Shown here: positions 49,575-61,100 of the stretch, piece after piece
Position numbering within the stretch: the stretch's first letter is position 1
Layout of the letters: each line of letters starts with the position of its first letter
Assembly: GCA_951640165.1 (NCBI GenBank)
Contig: OX621265.1
Span: 15,699,001-15,763,000, forward strand
Reading direction: 5' to 3'
DNA from: Pseudoips prasinana
Lineage: Eukaryota > Arthropoda > Insecta > Lepidoptera > Nolidae
DNA length: 64,000 bases
The notes under the pieces: generated by a model
What the model saw: only the letters and a program-made list of their open reading frames with translations
Databases searched by the model: none
Told to the model about the DNA's origin: nothing
Program-made: the position numbers and the translations under genes

Positions 49575-49968
49575 TATAAAGCTCTTGTATCCATTAAAAA
49601 CCTGCGCGTTGTGGTGGGGACCATCACTGGACACTGCTCACTCAACAAACACTTTCACACTATTGGCATAACTGACCGCCCTCTGTGCAGAGCATGCATG
49701 GACACTGATGAAACGGTCACGCATGTGCTCCTCGAGTGCACAGGCATCGTGAAAATTCGGAGAGAAATCTTGGGTTCACCAAGAACTCTTACTGAGATGA
49801 CTGAACCCTGAGAAGTTTGGGAGACCTAAAATGCTTCTGGAAGGAGGTGGGCTGCATGGAGTAAAGACCACCGTGGCTCACATACAATCGTACAATGGTC
49901 CACATCGGGACTAAGTGCGGAAACCATACCCACTAGCACATTGGTGGGTCAAGATGATGATGATGATC
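49575..49968 (+). pseudogene. LINE ORF2 C-terminal fragment with GATGAT tail
   Basis: Reads LRVVVGTITGHCSLNKHFHT then CRACMDTDETVTHVLLEC, the Cys/His motif at the C-terminal end of Jockey/I-type ORF2 proteins. It ends at a TGA near 49809; a GATGATGATGAT tail closes the element. Confidence 0.75.
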
Positions 49969-50019
49969 CATTAATAACAATAATATTGTTCTTTGGTTTG
50001 CATTCAAGCCATGGCAGCC

Positions 50020-50705
50020 AGTCTGAAATAACAATAGCCCCCTGTATGCACGCCATATAGTGCACCAGTGTTTGTGCAAATGCAGAGGCACTCTCTATTC
50101 CATTACTCTCAATATCCAATGCGACGAACATCAACCCGAACAGAAAGACCTCACGTACAGCACTGGTTTTACGTGCTCTCCAAGTCACAGGGGTGTAAAT
50201 ACTTCCATCTCACAAACTCTGGACTAATACCGAGGAATTTTTGATTATTTACCCTAAATGGACACTATGACCTACACCAGTTCAAAGATATGTTCAAACG
50301 AGACAATAATAGTAGCAGTAGCACCAAAGTAGGGGCAGCACCAAACACCAACATATTTAAGAACACACTAGACAAGCACATAATAACAATGAAAACGACA
50401 AGCTAACTCAATGTATACTAGATACAGGCAATTATCAGTTGTTTCAATATTCAAGGTAAGAGTGAACAGGCATCTTAAGGGTACGCGCGGTCCACCTTCG
50501 ACTACATCTTCACTTACCATCAGGTGAGACCGCGGTCAAGCGCAGACCGCGCTTGGCGCGGACGGTCGATTGTACAAAAAAAAAGAAGTAATAATGATAA
50601 TAATTTTTTCTTTTTCTGAAAAATGCCCATAACACTTTTGTCCCGACCCGGGATTTCAACCCAGGACCTCATTATGTGCGGTTGAGCAGGTTACCGCTAG
50701 AGCCT
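50020..50705 (-). mobile_element. SINE family B, interrupted copy
   Basis: Body at 50020-50245 and tRNA-like head at about 50607-50705 (minus-strand GGTTGAAATCCCGGGTCGGG). Between them is an unassigned insert whose end (50486-50585) resembles the tail of the LINE-like repeat at 3405. Confidence 0.7.
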
Positions 50706-50719
50706 TCATGTTGAGAAAA

Positions 50720-51183
50720 ACTAATAGACTTAGTAAGTACATATCTGATCTCTTTCCAGCCGTGGCTGACTATTGAACCAAGGAAATAGTGGGTGCAATA
50801 CTTGTTACAATACAATAATAAACACTATCATACTATTCCGTAATCAGCTACAGGGATTGATATAATTTTTCGAGTGACATTACTATTAATGAATTTATTT
50901 CTATGAAAAGTAATCTACTTACAGTTATATGTTGTTGGTATTCATATAATATAAAATAAAACTAGTTCATTTTCATAATGTTGTCACAAAATAGTTACTT
51001 TTTATTTTTCAACAAAATTAATTTGACATTACTGACTTCAAGGCGTAGACAAGACAACGTAGAAGTTTTCTATATTCTCTTTGGAAAGATATTTTAATTT
51101 TAGTGATGTATATGTATGATCTTAGTCGATTTATATTCCCATCCAATAATATTAAATGGCGGTTTATTATTGATGAGGTCCTC
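50720..51183. other. AT-rich, no recognised gene
   Basis: No feature supported. Confidence 0.45.
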
Positions 51184-51425
51184 ATAGCTAGATGCACTCA
51201 CCGGTCCGTAAGTGATAGGCGAGGTTAAGCAACTAGGCTCGCGGTCAGTCCATGGATGGGTGATCGCCAAAGTGGTTTAATTTCTGAGCGTCTCCGGCTT
51301 CGGAGGACACATTATGCTGACAGTCCCGGTTGTAGTCATTAGACAACAGTCGTAAAACCTTATCAGAGGCCTACTGGGTGGCTCGAACAACTGACACTAG
51401 GGTAACCACTACCCATACGATAAGT
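51184..51425 (+). mobile_element. 5S rRNA-derived SINE (SINE3-like), copy 2
   Basis: GGTTAAGCAACTAGGCTCGC and GGTCAGTCCATGGATGGGTG follow 5S rRNA even more closely than copy 1. It ends CTACCCATACGATAAGTAA. Confidence 0.78.
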
Positions 51426-52055
51426 AAAAATTGATGGTATGGCGTGGTGCCAATAAATACAAAATTCCATGAATATCAGTATCAGTATCGTTACACACAC
51501 CCACATGGTCCACCTGATTATAAGGGGAAAGTAAAACTTTAAACGTAAGATAGAAAGAAAATGTGTGCTCGATCCTCTCTCTCTCTTGCCCCTACAGTAA
51601 AATAGGAAACTCCCTCTCTTTCTATCTTCACTAACTTATATCTTTGTCTCAACTTCCGTTCGCCATCATACTATACGTGTTGGTATCAATGAATACATCT
51701 TAATGCACTTTCTTTACGAGCGAAATAAAAGAGGTTCAAGCGACTTCATATTATGGAAACTGGCATGCCTAAGTAGGTAGCTTGAATCTAAATAATTAGT
51801 TATGTTACGAATACTCCATTATTGAGTTTTTTTTCATTAATAATCAAGTAAATATAGAATCAATAATTTTAAGATAATGTAAAGTTTGTTAATATGTTAT
51901 AACATTCTTATACTAATATGTTTCAATTGAATTGGTATACAAACAATGAGCCTAGCCAATGTTTTATTCTAGATATGCGAAAGTAATCTAGAATAAAATA
52001 CAAGAACATCTGCATTTTTACTTTTTTATATTCCCAAAGACAGCTGAGATAATAG
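51426..52055. other. No recognised gene
   Basis: AT-rich flank of the retroelement array, with CTCTCTCTCTC simple sequence at about 51575 and a small ATCTAGAATAAAATACAAG repeat near 51970. Confidence 0.45.
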
Positions 52056-52146
52056 TGTAATGATATTACCTACCCTCCTATAGAATAAAACCTCTTTTAT
52101 CAAGATAGCTAGTAGCTCTGGTCATTTTAATAAAATAACTAAACAT

Positions 52147-52216
52147 AGATAATAAAGTTCTATTTCACCCAATGACTAATGGATTAGTCGAAAGGTTTAA
52201 TAGAACTTTATTATCT
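52147..52216 (+). pseudogene. Snap-back integrase fragment
   Basis: 52163-52216 is integrase sequence in plus orientation (TTCACCCAATGACTAATGG, the HPMTNG...ERFNRTLL region). 52147-52163 is the exact inverse of 52200-52216, so the fragment folds on itself. Confidence 0.88.
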
Positions 52217-52766
52217 AGACGTGTGAAAATGGCACTCAAACGGGGGAAGTATTGAATTTTTGTTTTAATAATAGAGATAAAGCGCCTTATTTGCATGTTT
52301 CATGTAAGACCCTATCCTTTACGGCTCTCTTAGACATAAGAGCCCAGCATATCAAGTATTTATTCAAATCTCCCTAAATGGTTAAAAGTTGTAATTATTT
52401 TCATTTTTTTTTATTTCTGTACTTTTACTTGGTGATAGGACCAAGTATGATCATTGAAGCTTTTGTGTGTGAAGGTTGACTAATATTTTATTTTAGCTAG
52501 GATAGCTATAATTAGGTAGTGTTTAGCTAGTGTTAGGAAAGTAGAATTAGGGCCTTGAAAGTATAATTTTTGGTTGGTTTTTTTTATACTTTGAGCAAGT
52601 CGGACTCATACTCCCATTTGCTAGACTTTCAGTGGGTCCTGGGTTCAATTCTACTCTTTTTTGATTGCACCTATGTATTTGATAACTCCCAACATAGGTA
52701 GACAGTTATAATGTAGGAAGGTAACAGAATTTTGGAAGTGTTTCAAGACTTCCAAAATTTTTTTTT

Positions 52767-52779
52767 GGGGAGGGGGTGA
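52767..52779 (+). other. Polypurine tract before the LTR start, unit 1
   Basis: GGGGAGGGGGTGA directly before TGTAATGATATTACC at 52780. In LTR retrotransposons such a tract primes plus-strand synthesis and abuts the 3' LTR, so this LTR reads along the plus strand. The same motif precedes 58105 and 63429. Confidence 0.8.
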
Positions 52780-52922
52780 TGTAATGATATTACCTGCCCT
52801 CCTATAGAATAAAACCTCTTTTATCAAGATAGCTAGTAGCTCTGGTCATTTTATTAAAATAACTAAACATAGCTTAAAATAACTCTCATTAGACATAGGA
52901 GCCCAGCATATCAAGTATTTAT

Positions 52923-55900
52923 TCAAATCTCCCTTGTCTGGAATGATTTCATCCGATTGATATGTACTGTGTCGGATCTATTCCGTCCAGGCTTTCGCAC
53001 CACATAAGTGACATCACTTACACGTCTAACCACCACCCATGGCCCTACAAATAACCGTTGTAATTTGAAGTTCTTACCAGAAATTCGTCTCGGAGTGTAC
53101 AAGAGCAACAGATCTTCCGGCTGGAATTCTCGCCTTGACGCTCGCCTGTCGTGGCTGGACTTCTGTTTCTGCTGCGCCTGGGTTATGTTGTTTACTGCTT
53201 GTGTGGCTAGGTTTTCCAAAGCAATTCTTTTCTCATCTACAGACATATAATTATGTACGTTATTTGTTGACAGATCCATATCTAACACTGTGCGTGGTTC
53301 TCTACCATACATGAGTAGATGTGGAACAATTCCAGTGGAAGCCTGTCTACTGGAATTGTATGCATACGTTACCAAAGGTACAAAGTGACACCAATTTCTC
53401 TGGTCAGCAGCAACAAATTTAGATAACATAGATAATAAAGTTCTATTAAACCTTTCGACTAATCCATTAGTCATTGGGTGAAACGCACTTGTTAGAACTG
53501 CTTTAGCTCCAAACAATCTGATGACTTCTTGTACTATATGGGCTGTGAACACCGTCCCTCGGTCGGAAATTATCTCTCTAACGCCTCCAAATCTGCAAAA
53601 AATCTCTTCAGTCAAAAATTCCATGATAACGTTCGATGTCGCTCTAGGAACTGCTTTACACACCGCATACCTAGAAACATATTCTAAGGCCACTATAATA
53701 AATTTGTTACCTCTATCTGAGACACGAAAAGGACCCAAGACATCTATCCCCACCTTTTCCATCATACTGGTAACGGAGATAGGCATCAACTCAGCAATTT
53801 TCTGCGTTCCTTTTCTCTCCTGACAAGGAATGCATGTGCGAATATATTTTTCAATTTCTTTATCCGCTCCATACATAAAATAACGGACCCTGAACTTACC
53901 TAAAGTTTTAGCCAGCCCCAAATGGCCCCCTAGCCATGGGTCGTCGTGTATCTCCTTCATAACATCCTGGAACAGAGATTTTGGAAGGACAACCACCTCA
54001 CGTACCGAGCTATTTCTATATACCCGTTTATATAAAAGACCATTATTGATATAGAAGCCTCTATATTCTCGACCCGACTGTAAAATATTCATAATTCTAA
54101 TACATACATTATCTTGCCGCTGTCCCTCCTGAAATGACACAAATTCTATTTTAAATACCTCTAAACCGTCGTCCATAGGTTTCTCCTCATCGACATTAGA
54201 GTCCTGTCTTATTGATAATGGATTTCTACTCAAAAAATCTGCCAAAATATTATCCTTACCTCTGCAAAAAACAATTTCAAAATCCCATTCTTGTATCGCC
54301 AGGGCCCATCGTGCTAATCGACCAGATGTGTCCTTTCTTGACTGCAACCAGCACAATGCTTTGTGATCTGTGGCTATCTGAAAAGAAGAACCCCAGAGAT
54401 ACGTTTTAAAATATTTTAACGCCCAGACTAGAGCTAAACACTCCTTCTCCGTAGTCGAATATCTGGTTTCCGTTTCCGATAACTTTCTTGAAGCATAAGC
54501 TACCGGGTGCATTTGCCCCTCATGACTCTGCAATAATGCTGCTCCCAGGGCACCGTCACTGGAATCAACCATTATACGAGTCACCACCTTTGGATCTGAG
54601 GAAAAATAACGTAATATTGGAGGATTACATAAAATTGTCTTCACTTGCTTAAATGACCGCTGACATTCAGTTGACCAATCAAATTTGACTCCCTTCTTTA
54701 ATAATTTTGTCCAAGGTAAAGTGACTTCTGCAAAATTCTTAACAAATTTCCTGTAATAAGAAAAAAGACCTAATAATTTCCTTACATCCTTGGTGTTTTT
54801 GGGTGCTGATACTTCCCGAATAGCCTCCAATTTGGTCGTGTCTGGCTTCATTCCTTCTCTCGAGATATGGTAACCCAAGACGCAAAGCTCCGTTAAACCA
54901 AATTGACATTTCGATGATTTAAATGTCAGATTCGCCCTTCTGAAACGTACAAATAATTCTTTTAATGCTTCTAAAAATTCATGGAATGTTTCACCGTAAA
55001 CTATAATGTTATCTACATAAACTATTGCGTTTTTGAAACGTAGATCTCCTATAACACGATCCATCATACGCTGAAACAAAGCCTGACTCGATTTTAAACC
55101 AAAAGGAACTACGTTAAAGGAATATAACCCTGACGCCGTGATAAACGCTGTTTTATGCTTCCCTTCTTGTATACTAGTTTGCCAATAACCGGAATTCAAA
55201 TCTAACTCCGCAAAGAATCGAGCCTTAGATAAATATCCAATTAGATCATCAATTGCTGGAATGGGGTATCTATCTGAAACAATTTTTTTGTTTAGCTTCC
55301 TATAATCAACGCAGAATCGCCATGAACCATCGCTTTTCTTAACCAAGACGACCGGTGAAGCATAAGGGCTATTTGATTCTTCTATGACACCCAACTCCAA
55401 CATTTCTTGAACCTGTTCATCAATGATTTTACGCTGGGCTGGTGAAACTCTGTAAGGTAGAGAATTAACAGGTTGCTCGTCCGTGGTTTCGATATTAACT
55501 TTGATAATATCACAGCGGCCCAATCTGTTCAATTTTTTAAAAGAAAATATGTCTATACTACTATTCAATAAATTTACTAACTCTGCCTTATGCTCCGACT
55601 TCAAATTTTTGCCCAAAACAAAATTGCATTCGCTTTCTAACGAGAAGTCAATTGTGTTTTTCAATCCTGAAAAATAATTATAATCACTACGTGATAAATC
55701 TACATAGTTTTTTTCCGTAATGTCTGTCACAGCGGATGATTGACATTTGACATTGCTGTCAAAAAAAAAGGAAGTACAAATTTCTTTTGAATTAAGATTT
55801 TCAGAAGAAGCCCGATTTTTTGTTTTTCGACCAAATTCTACGCTGTCTTTGCCGATCGTGACCTTACCTTTTGAAAAGTCCATAATAACGGCATACTTGC

Positions 55901-56102
55901 TCAAAAAATCTTGACCTAAAATTAAATCACAAGCTAGATTTTCTACAACATAAATATTAATATTAAATTCTTTATCAACAATATAAAAATTAAACTTAGC
56001 AGTTCCTGCCGTATTAATGTGCCTGCCGTCCACCCCTCTTATCACGCCGTCTGCAGCCCCTGATAATTGTAAATCCAACCAACATGCTAATGTACGTGAC
56101 AT
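52923..56102 (-). CDS. Ty3/gypsy Pol, 1059 aa, unit 1 (5'-truncated, RT active-site change)
   Basis: From the ATG at 56102. The protease active-site motif DTGATIS lies just before this ATG (codons 56126-56106), and a TAA at 56138 closes the frame, so gag and the protease start are lost. ILGQDFL (61-67) is the second protease landmark. Reverse transcriptase: DLNSGYW (301-307) and YVDN (362-365) where YVDD is expected. RNase H: D513, E552 region, D579. Integrase: zinc residues H719, H727, C757, C760; catalytic D787, D847, E883 (35 residues between the last two); and a GPY/F-type end (1020-1035). No other break is seen. Frame ends at TGA 52923, where the LTR of a minus-strand element would begin. 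Confidence 0.93.
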   Translation of the reverse strand: MSRTLACWLDLQLSGAADGVIRGVDGRHINTAGTAKFNFYIVDKEFNINIYVVENLACDLILGQDFLSKYAVIMDFSKGKVTIGKDSVEFGRKTKNRASSENLNSKEICTSFFFDSNVKCQSSAVTDITEKNYVDLSRSDYNYFSGLKNTIDFSLESECNFVLGKNLKSEHKAELVNLLNSSIDIFSFKKLNRLGRCDIIKVNIETTDEQPVNSLPYRVSPAQRKIIDEQVQEMLELGVIEESNSPYASPVVLVKKSDGSWRFCVDYRKLNKKIVSDRYPIPAIDDLIGYLSKARFFAELDLNSGYWQTSIQEGKHKTAFITASGLYSFNVVPFGLKSSQALFQRMMDRVIGDLRFKNAIVYVDNIIVYGETFHEFLEALKELFVRFRRANLTFKSSKCQFGLTELCVLGYHISREGMKPDTTKLEAIREVSAPKNTKDVRKLLGLFSYYRKFVKNFAEVTLPWTKLLKKGVKFDWSTECQRSFKQVKTILCNPPILRYFSSDPKVVTRIMVDSSDGALGAALLQSHEGQMHPVAYASRKLSETETRYSTTEKECLALVWALKYFKTYLWGSSFQIATDHKALCWLQSRKDTSGRLARWALAIQEWDFEIVFCRGKDNILADFLSRNPLSIRQDSNVDEEKPMDDGLEVFKIEFVSFQEGQRQDNVCIRIMNILQSGREYRGFYINNGLLYKRVYRNSSVREVVVLPKSLFQDVMKEIHDDPWLGGHLGLAKTLGKFRVRYFMYGADKEIEKYIRTCIPCQERKGTQKIAELMPISVTSMMEKVGIDVLGPFRVSDRGNKFIIVALEYVSRYAVCKAVPRATSNVIMEFLTEEIFCRFGGVREIISDRGTVFTAHIVQEVIRLFGAKAVLTSAFHPMTNGLVERFNRTLLSMLSKFVAADQRNWCHFVPLVTYAYNSSRQASTGIVPHLLMYGREPRTVLDMDLSTNNVHNYMSVDEKRIALENLATQAVNNITQAQQKQKSSHDRRASRREFQPEDLLLLYTPRRISGKNFKLQRLFVGPWVVVRRVSDVTYVVRKPGRNRSDTVHINRMKSFQTREI

Positions 56103-56143
56103 ACAAGATATTGTGGCTCCTGTGTCTAATGAGAGTTATTTTA

Positions 56144-56637
56144 TTTGTTCCGTTATTGTTATTTAACATTGTACGATTAGCATAAAATTATAATATTAAT
56201 GTTGTCCGCTGCTAGACATGGGCGTAGCCCAAATATTTTCATAATTTTAATACTGGTTATGATTGACTATAGTCATCACACTTATGACTTATTTTATTGG
56301 TGGTGATGATGTATAAGTGGCGCTGCTACATGATTATCAGGTGTTACCTTGAAAAGAGTCGTTTTTGGGGCACACACACAGGATGTTCATTGTCTGGAGA
56401 AGCAATGAAAGCCTCCTAGACTAACCAAGTCTTGTTATTATGTTGTTTATGCCAGAAAACACACGATATTTATAGATTACATCAAAAATGTGGAATTATC
56501 ATGTCACGGTGTTTGCGACCAAACATCTCCGAAACGGCTGGCCCGATTCGCATAAAAATTTTGTATGAATATCTGGCGAATATTTTTTTTTTTTACCTTA
56601 AGTTTAAGGGTGAACCACTACTAAATATTTGCATTTA

Positions 56638-56675
<38 letters not shown>

Positions 56676-58091
56676 AAATTAAATAAAACTTTAAATTCAC
56701 CATTCTACTACCAAGCCCTATCTATTTTTTTTTCTTTTTAGTACCAATAATTTAATTTTATGTTTATTTGGATAATTTTTTTTGCACCCAATCAAATGTC
56801 TTTCGATGACTTAGATTTGTTAATAGACCCGATAGATGGCGCTGCGATAAGACTGCGAGTTTTATTGCTATTGTTATGGCAGTAGTAGAATACATAAGCC
56901 GTTTACTTATGTTACTGATGAGAATGTTTATACTTACAATTTTATTTTATTTGTCAAATATATGAATATACTTTCGCGCATAAATTTTGTTTTCATGTGA
57001 AACGTACGAGAGCAACGATGACCAGGGGCGGTGTTCCAGTACAACCACAATGGACATGATGGAAGATCGGAAAATGAATAACGGGATTTACAAGAAGTAA
57101 ATATCCAGGTAGAGATAGGGATTTAGGAAATGGGTGAAGCGTAGATTAAGGGGATATTTCCGTCAATAGTTAAGAGTGGGTGATAGAATTTAATTATTCA
57201 TTGGCATCACACATCTAGCACATAGTAGCCGATAGATGTGGGAGAACCTCATGGACTCCATGATGTTGATGGGTATTCTGTTCTACCTAACACTTTTATT
57301 TTCATGTCTGGGGACAAATAGATGATAGGGTAGGTTAATTGGTATAAATGAGATATTTATTTTTCATTAATCTTGGTTGGTATATGATCTTCCATCATGG
57401 TCCTGACTCTCTGGAACCCCATCCTTGATTGATAAGATTAATATCTTTTTGTTATCAATTATTTTGGATAGTTTAGCAGTTAGGTTTTATAGTAGGATAG
57501 CCATTAGCCAACTTTTATACATGCTTCAATTAATTTTTAACCACTTGTTCTAATTAATTATTTCAGATTATCATTAATAATTTAGTTGAACGGTCAACTG
57601 TTGTAATAATTTAATTTGGATTAAACTTTTAACCAGTTGTTATAATTAAGTTTGCCCTTTTAAAATAATTATTTTCAGATCATTAATTTATGATTTATTT
57701 AAATGGTTAAAAGTTGTAATTATTTTCATTTTTTTTTATTTCTGTACTTTTACTTGGTGATAGGACCAAGTATGATCATTGAAGCTTTTGTGTGTGAAGG
57801 TTGACTAATATTTTATTTTAGCTAGGATAGCTATAATTAGGTAGTGTTTAGCTAGTGTTAGGAAAGTAGAATTAGGGCCTTGAAAGTATAATTTTTGGTT
57901 GGTTTTTTTTATACTTTGAGCAAGTCGGACTCATACTCCCATTTGCTAGACTTTCAGTGGGTCCTGGGTTCAATTCTACTCTTTTTTGATTGCACCTATG
58001 TATTTGATAACTCCCAACATAGGTAGACAGTTATAATGTAGGAAGGTAACAGAATTTTGGAAGTGTTTCAAGACTTCCAAAATTTTTTTTT
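56144..58091. other. Array spacer, unit 1
   Basis: AT-rich non-coding sequence. It includes GAAACGGCTGGCCCGATTCG (a motif seen in Helitron-like repeats), the A-run, and a B-box-like GGGTCCTGGGTTCAATTC near the right end. It recurs in unit 2. Confidence 0.6.
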
Positions 58092-58104
58092 GGGGAGGGG
58101 GTGA

Positions 58105-61100
58105 TGTAATGATATTACCTGCCCTCCTATAGAATAAAACCTCTTTTATCAAGATAGCTAGTAGCTCTGGTCATTTTATTAAAATAACTAAACATAGCTT
58201 AAAATAACTCTCATTAGACATAGGAGCCCAGCATATCAAGTATTTATTCAAATCTCCCTTGTCTGGAATGATTTCATCCGATTGATATGTACTGTGTCGG
58301 ATCTATTCCGTCCAGGCTTTCGCACCACATAAGTGACATCACTTACACGTCTAACCACCACCCATGGCCCTACAAATAACCGTTGTAATTTGAAGTTCTT
58401 ACCAGAAATTCGTCTCGGAGTGTACAAGAGCAACAGATCTTCCGGCTGGAATTCTCGCCTTGACGCTCGCCTGTCGTGGCTGGACTTCTGTTTCTGCTGC
58501 GCCTGGGTTATGTTGTTTACTGCTTGTGTGGCTAGGTTTTCCAAAGCAATTCTTTTCTCATCTACAGACATATAATTATGTACGTTATTTGTTGACAGAT
58601 CCATATCTAACACTGTGCGTGGTTCTCTACCATACATGAGTAGATGTGGAACAATTCCAGTGGAAGCCTGTCTACTGGAATTGTATGCATACGTTACCAA
58701 AGGTACAAAGTGACACCAATTTCTCTGGTCAGCAGCAACAAATTTAGATAACATAGATAATAAAGTTCTATTAAACCTTTCGACTAATCCATTAGTCATT
58801 GGGTGAAACGCACTTGTTAGAACTGCTTTAGCTCCAAACAATCTGATGACTTCTTGTACTATATGGGCTGTGAACACCGTCCCTCGGTCGGAAATTATCT
58901 CTCTAACGCCTCCAAATCTGCAAAAAATCTCTTCAGTCAAAAATTCCATGATAACGTTCGATGTCGCTCTAGGAACTGCTTTACACACCGCATACCTAGA
59001 AACATATTCTAAGGCCACTATAATAAATTTGTTACCTCTATCTGAGACACGAAAAGGACCCAAGACATCTATCCCCACCTTTTCCATCATACTGGTAACG
59101 GAGATAGGCATCAACTCAGCAATTTTCTGCGTTCCTTTTCTCTCCTGACAAGGAATGCATGTGCGAATATATTTTTCAATTTCTTTATCCGCTCCATACA
59201 TAAAATAACGGACCCTGAACTTACCTAAAGTTTTAGCCAGCCCCAAATGGCCCCCTAGCCATGGGTCGTCGTGTATCTCCTTCATAACATCCTGGAACAG
59301 AGATTTTGGAAGGACAACCACCTCACGTACCGAGCTATTTCTATATACCCGTTTATATAAAAGACCATTATTGATATAGAAGCCTCTATATTCTCGACCC
59401 GACTGTAAAATATTCATAATTCTAATACATACATTATCTTGCCGCTGTCCCTCCTGAAATGACACAAATTCTATTTTAAATACCTCTAAACCGTCGTCCA
59501 TAGGTTTCTCCTCATCGACATTAGAGTCCTGTCTTATTGATAATGGATTTCTACTCAAAAAATCTGCCAAAATATTATCCTTACCTCTGCAAAAAACAAT
59601 TTCAAAATCCCATTCTTGTATCGCCAGGGCCCATCGTGCTAATCGACCAGATGTGTCCTTTCTTGACTGCAACCAGCACAATGCTTTGTGATCTGTGGCT
59701 ATCTGAAAAGAAGAACCCCAGAGATACGTTTTAAAATATTTTAACGCCCAGACTAGAGCTAAACACTCCTTCTCCGTAGTCGAATATCTGGTTTCCGTTT
59801 CCGATAACTTTCTTGAAGCATAAGCTACCGGGTGCATTTGCCCCTCATGACTCTGCAATAATGCTGCTCCCAGGGCACCGTCACTGGAATCAACCATTAT
59901 ACGAGTCACCACCTTTGGATCTGAGGAAAAATAACGTAATATTGGAGGATTACATAAAATTGTCTTCACTTGCTTAAATGACCGCTGACATTCAGTTGAC
60001 CAATCAAATTTGACTCCCTTCTTTAATAATTTTGTCCAAGGTAAAGTGACTTCTGCAAAATTCTTAACAAATTTCCTGTAATAAGAAAAAAGACCTAATA
60101 ATTTCCTTACATCCTTGGTGTTTTTGGGTGCTGATACTTCCCGAATAGCCTCCAATTTGGTCGTGTCTGGCTTCATTCCTTCTCTCGAGATATGGTAACC
60201 CAAGACGCAAAGCTCCGTTAAACCAAATTGACATTTCGATGATTTAAATGTCAGATTCGCCCTTCTGAAACGTACAAATAATTCTTTTAATGCTTCTAAA
60301 AATTCATGGAATGTTTCACCGTAAACTATAATGTTATCTACATAAACTATTGCGTTTTTGAAACGTAGATCTCCTATAACACGATCCATCATACGCTGAA
60401 ACAAAGCCTGACTCGATTTTAAACCAAAAGGAACTACGTTAAAGGAATATAACCCTGACGCCGTGATAAACGCTGTTTTATGCTTCCCTTCTTGTATACT
60501 AGTTTGCCAATAACCGGAATTCAAATCTAACTCCGCAAAGAATCGAGCCTTAGATAAATATCCAATTAGATCATCAATTGCTGGAATGGGGTATCTATCT
60601 GAAACAATTTTTTTGTTTAGCTTCCTATAATCAACGCAGAATCGCCATGAACCATCGCTTTTCTTAACCAAGACGACCGGTGAAGCATAAGGGCTATTTG
60701 ATTCTTCTATGACACCCAACTCCAACATTTCTTGAACCTGTTCATCAATGATTTTACGCTGGGCTGGTGAAACTCTGTAAGGTAGAGAATTAACAGGTTG
60801 CTCGTCCGTGGTTTCGATATTAACTTTGATAATATCACAGCGGCCCAATCTGTTCAATTTTTTTAAAGAAAATATGTCTATACTACTATTCAATAAATTT
60901 ACTAACTCTGCCTTATGCTCCGACTTCAAATTTTTGCCCAAAACAAAATTGCATTCGCTTTCTAACGAGAAGTCAATTGTGTTTTTCAATCCTGAAAAAT
61001 AATTATAATCACTACGTGATAAATCTACATAGTTTTTTTCCGTAATGTCTGTCACAGCGGATGATTGACATTTGACATTGCTGTCAAAAAAAAAGGAAGT

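Larger units (their letters stand above)
52056..52779 (+). mobile_element. Leftmost, internally deleted unit of the retroelement array
   Basis: Begins TGTAATGATATTACC in ordinary flanking DNA; the first ~94 bases match the LTR-like start at 52780. It then carries a snap-back pol fragment (52147-52216), about 110 bases found nowhere else in the window, and a scrap of pol 3' end (52325-52375). At 52375/52376 it joins sequence equal to 57701 onward, and ends in the polypurine tract. Confidence 0.8.
52780..58104 (+). mobile_element. Retroelement array, complete unit 1 (5325 bases)
   Basis: From one TGTAATGATATTACC start to the next. It holds the antisense pol (52923-56135) and a spacer of about 2 kb with a 32-base A-run (56640-56671), no gag and no frame longer than 68 codons. 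By eye it differs from unit 2 only by one base in pol and by the A-run. Confidence 0.9.

Noticed and set aside
51184..51425. Functional 5S rRNA gene
   Set aside because: Only the internal region resembles 5S; it is diverged and fused to a repeated tail.
52923..56102. Domesticated pol-derived host gene
   Set aside because: Tandem near-identical units with polypurine tracts and LTR starts point to recent mobile or duplicated DNA; no intron or host-gene context seen.
56432..56638. Spacer ORF (68 codons) as a Gag
   Set aside because: No zinc knuckle or capsid-like feature; it ends in the A-run and looks like chance.
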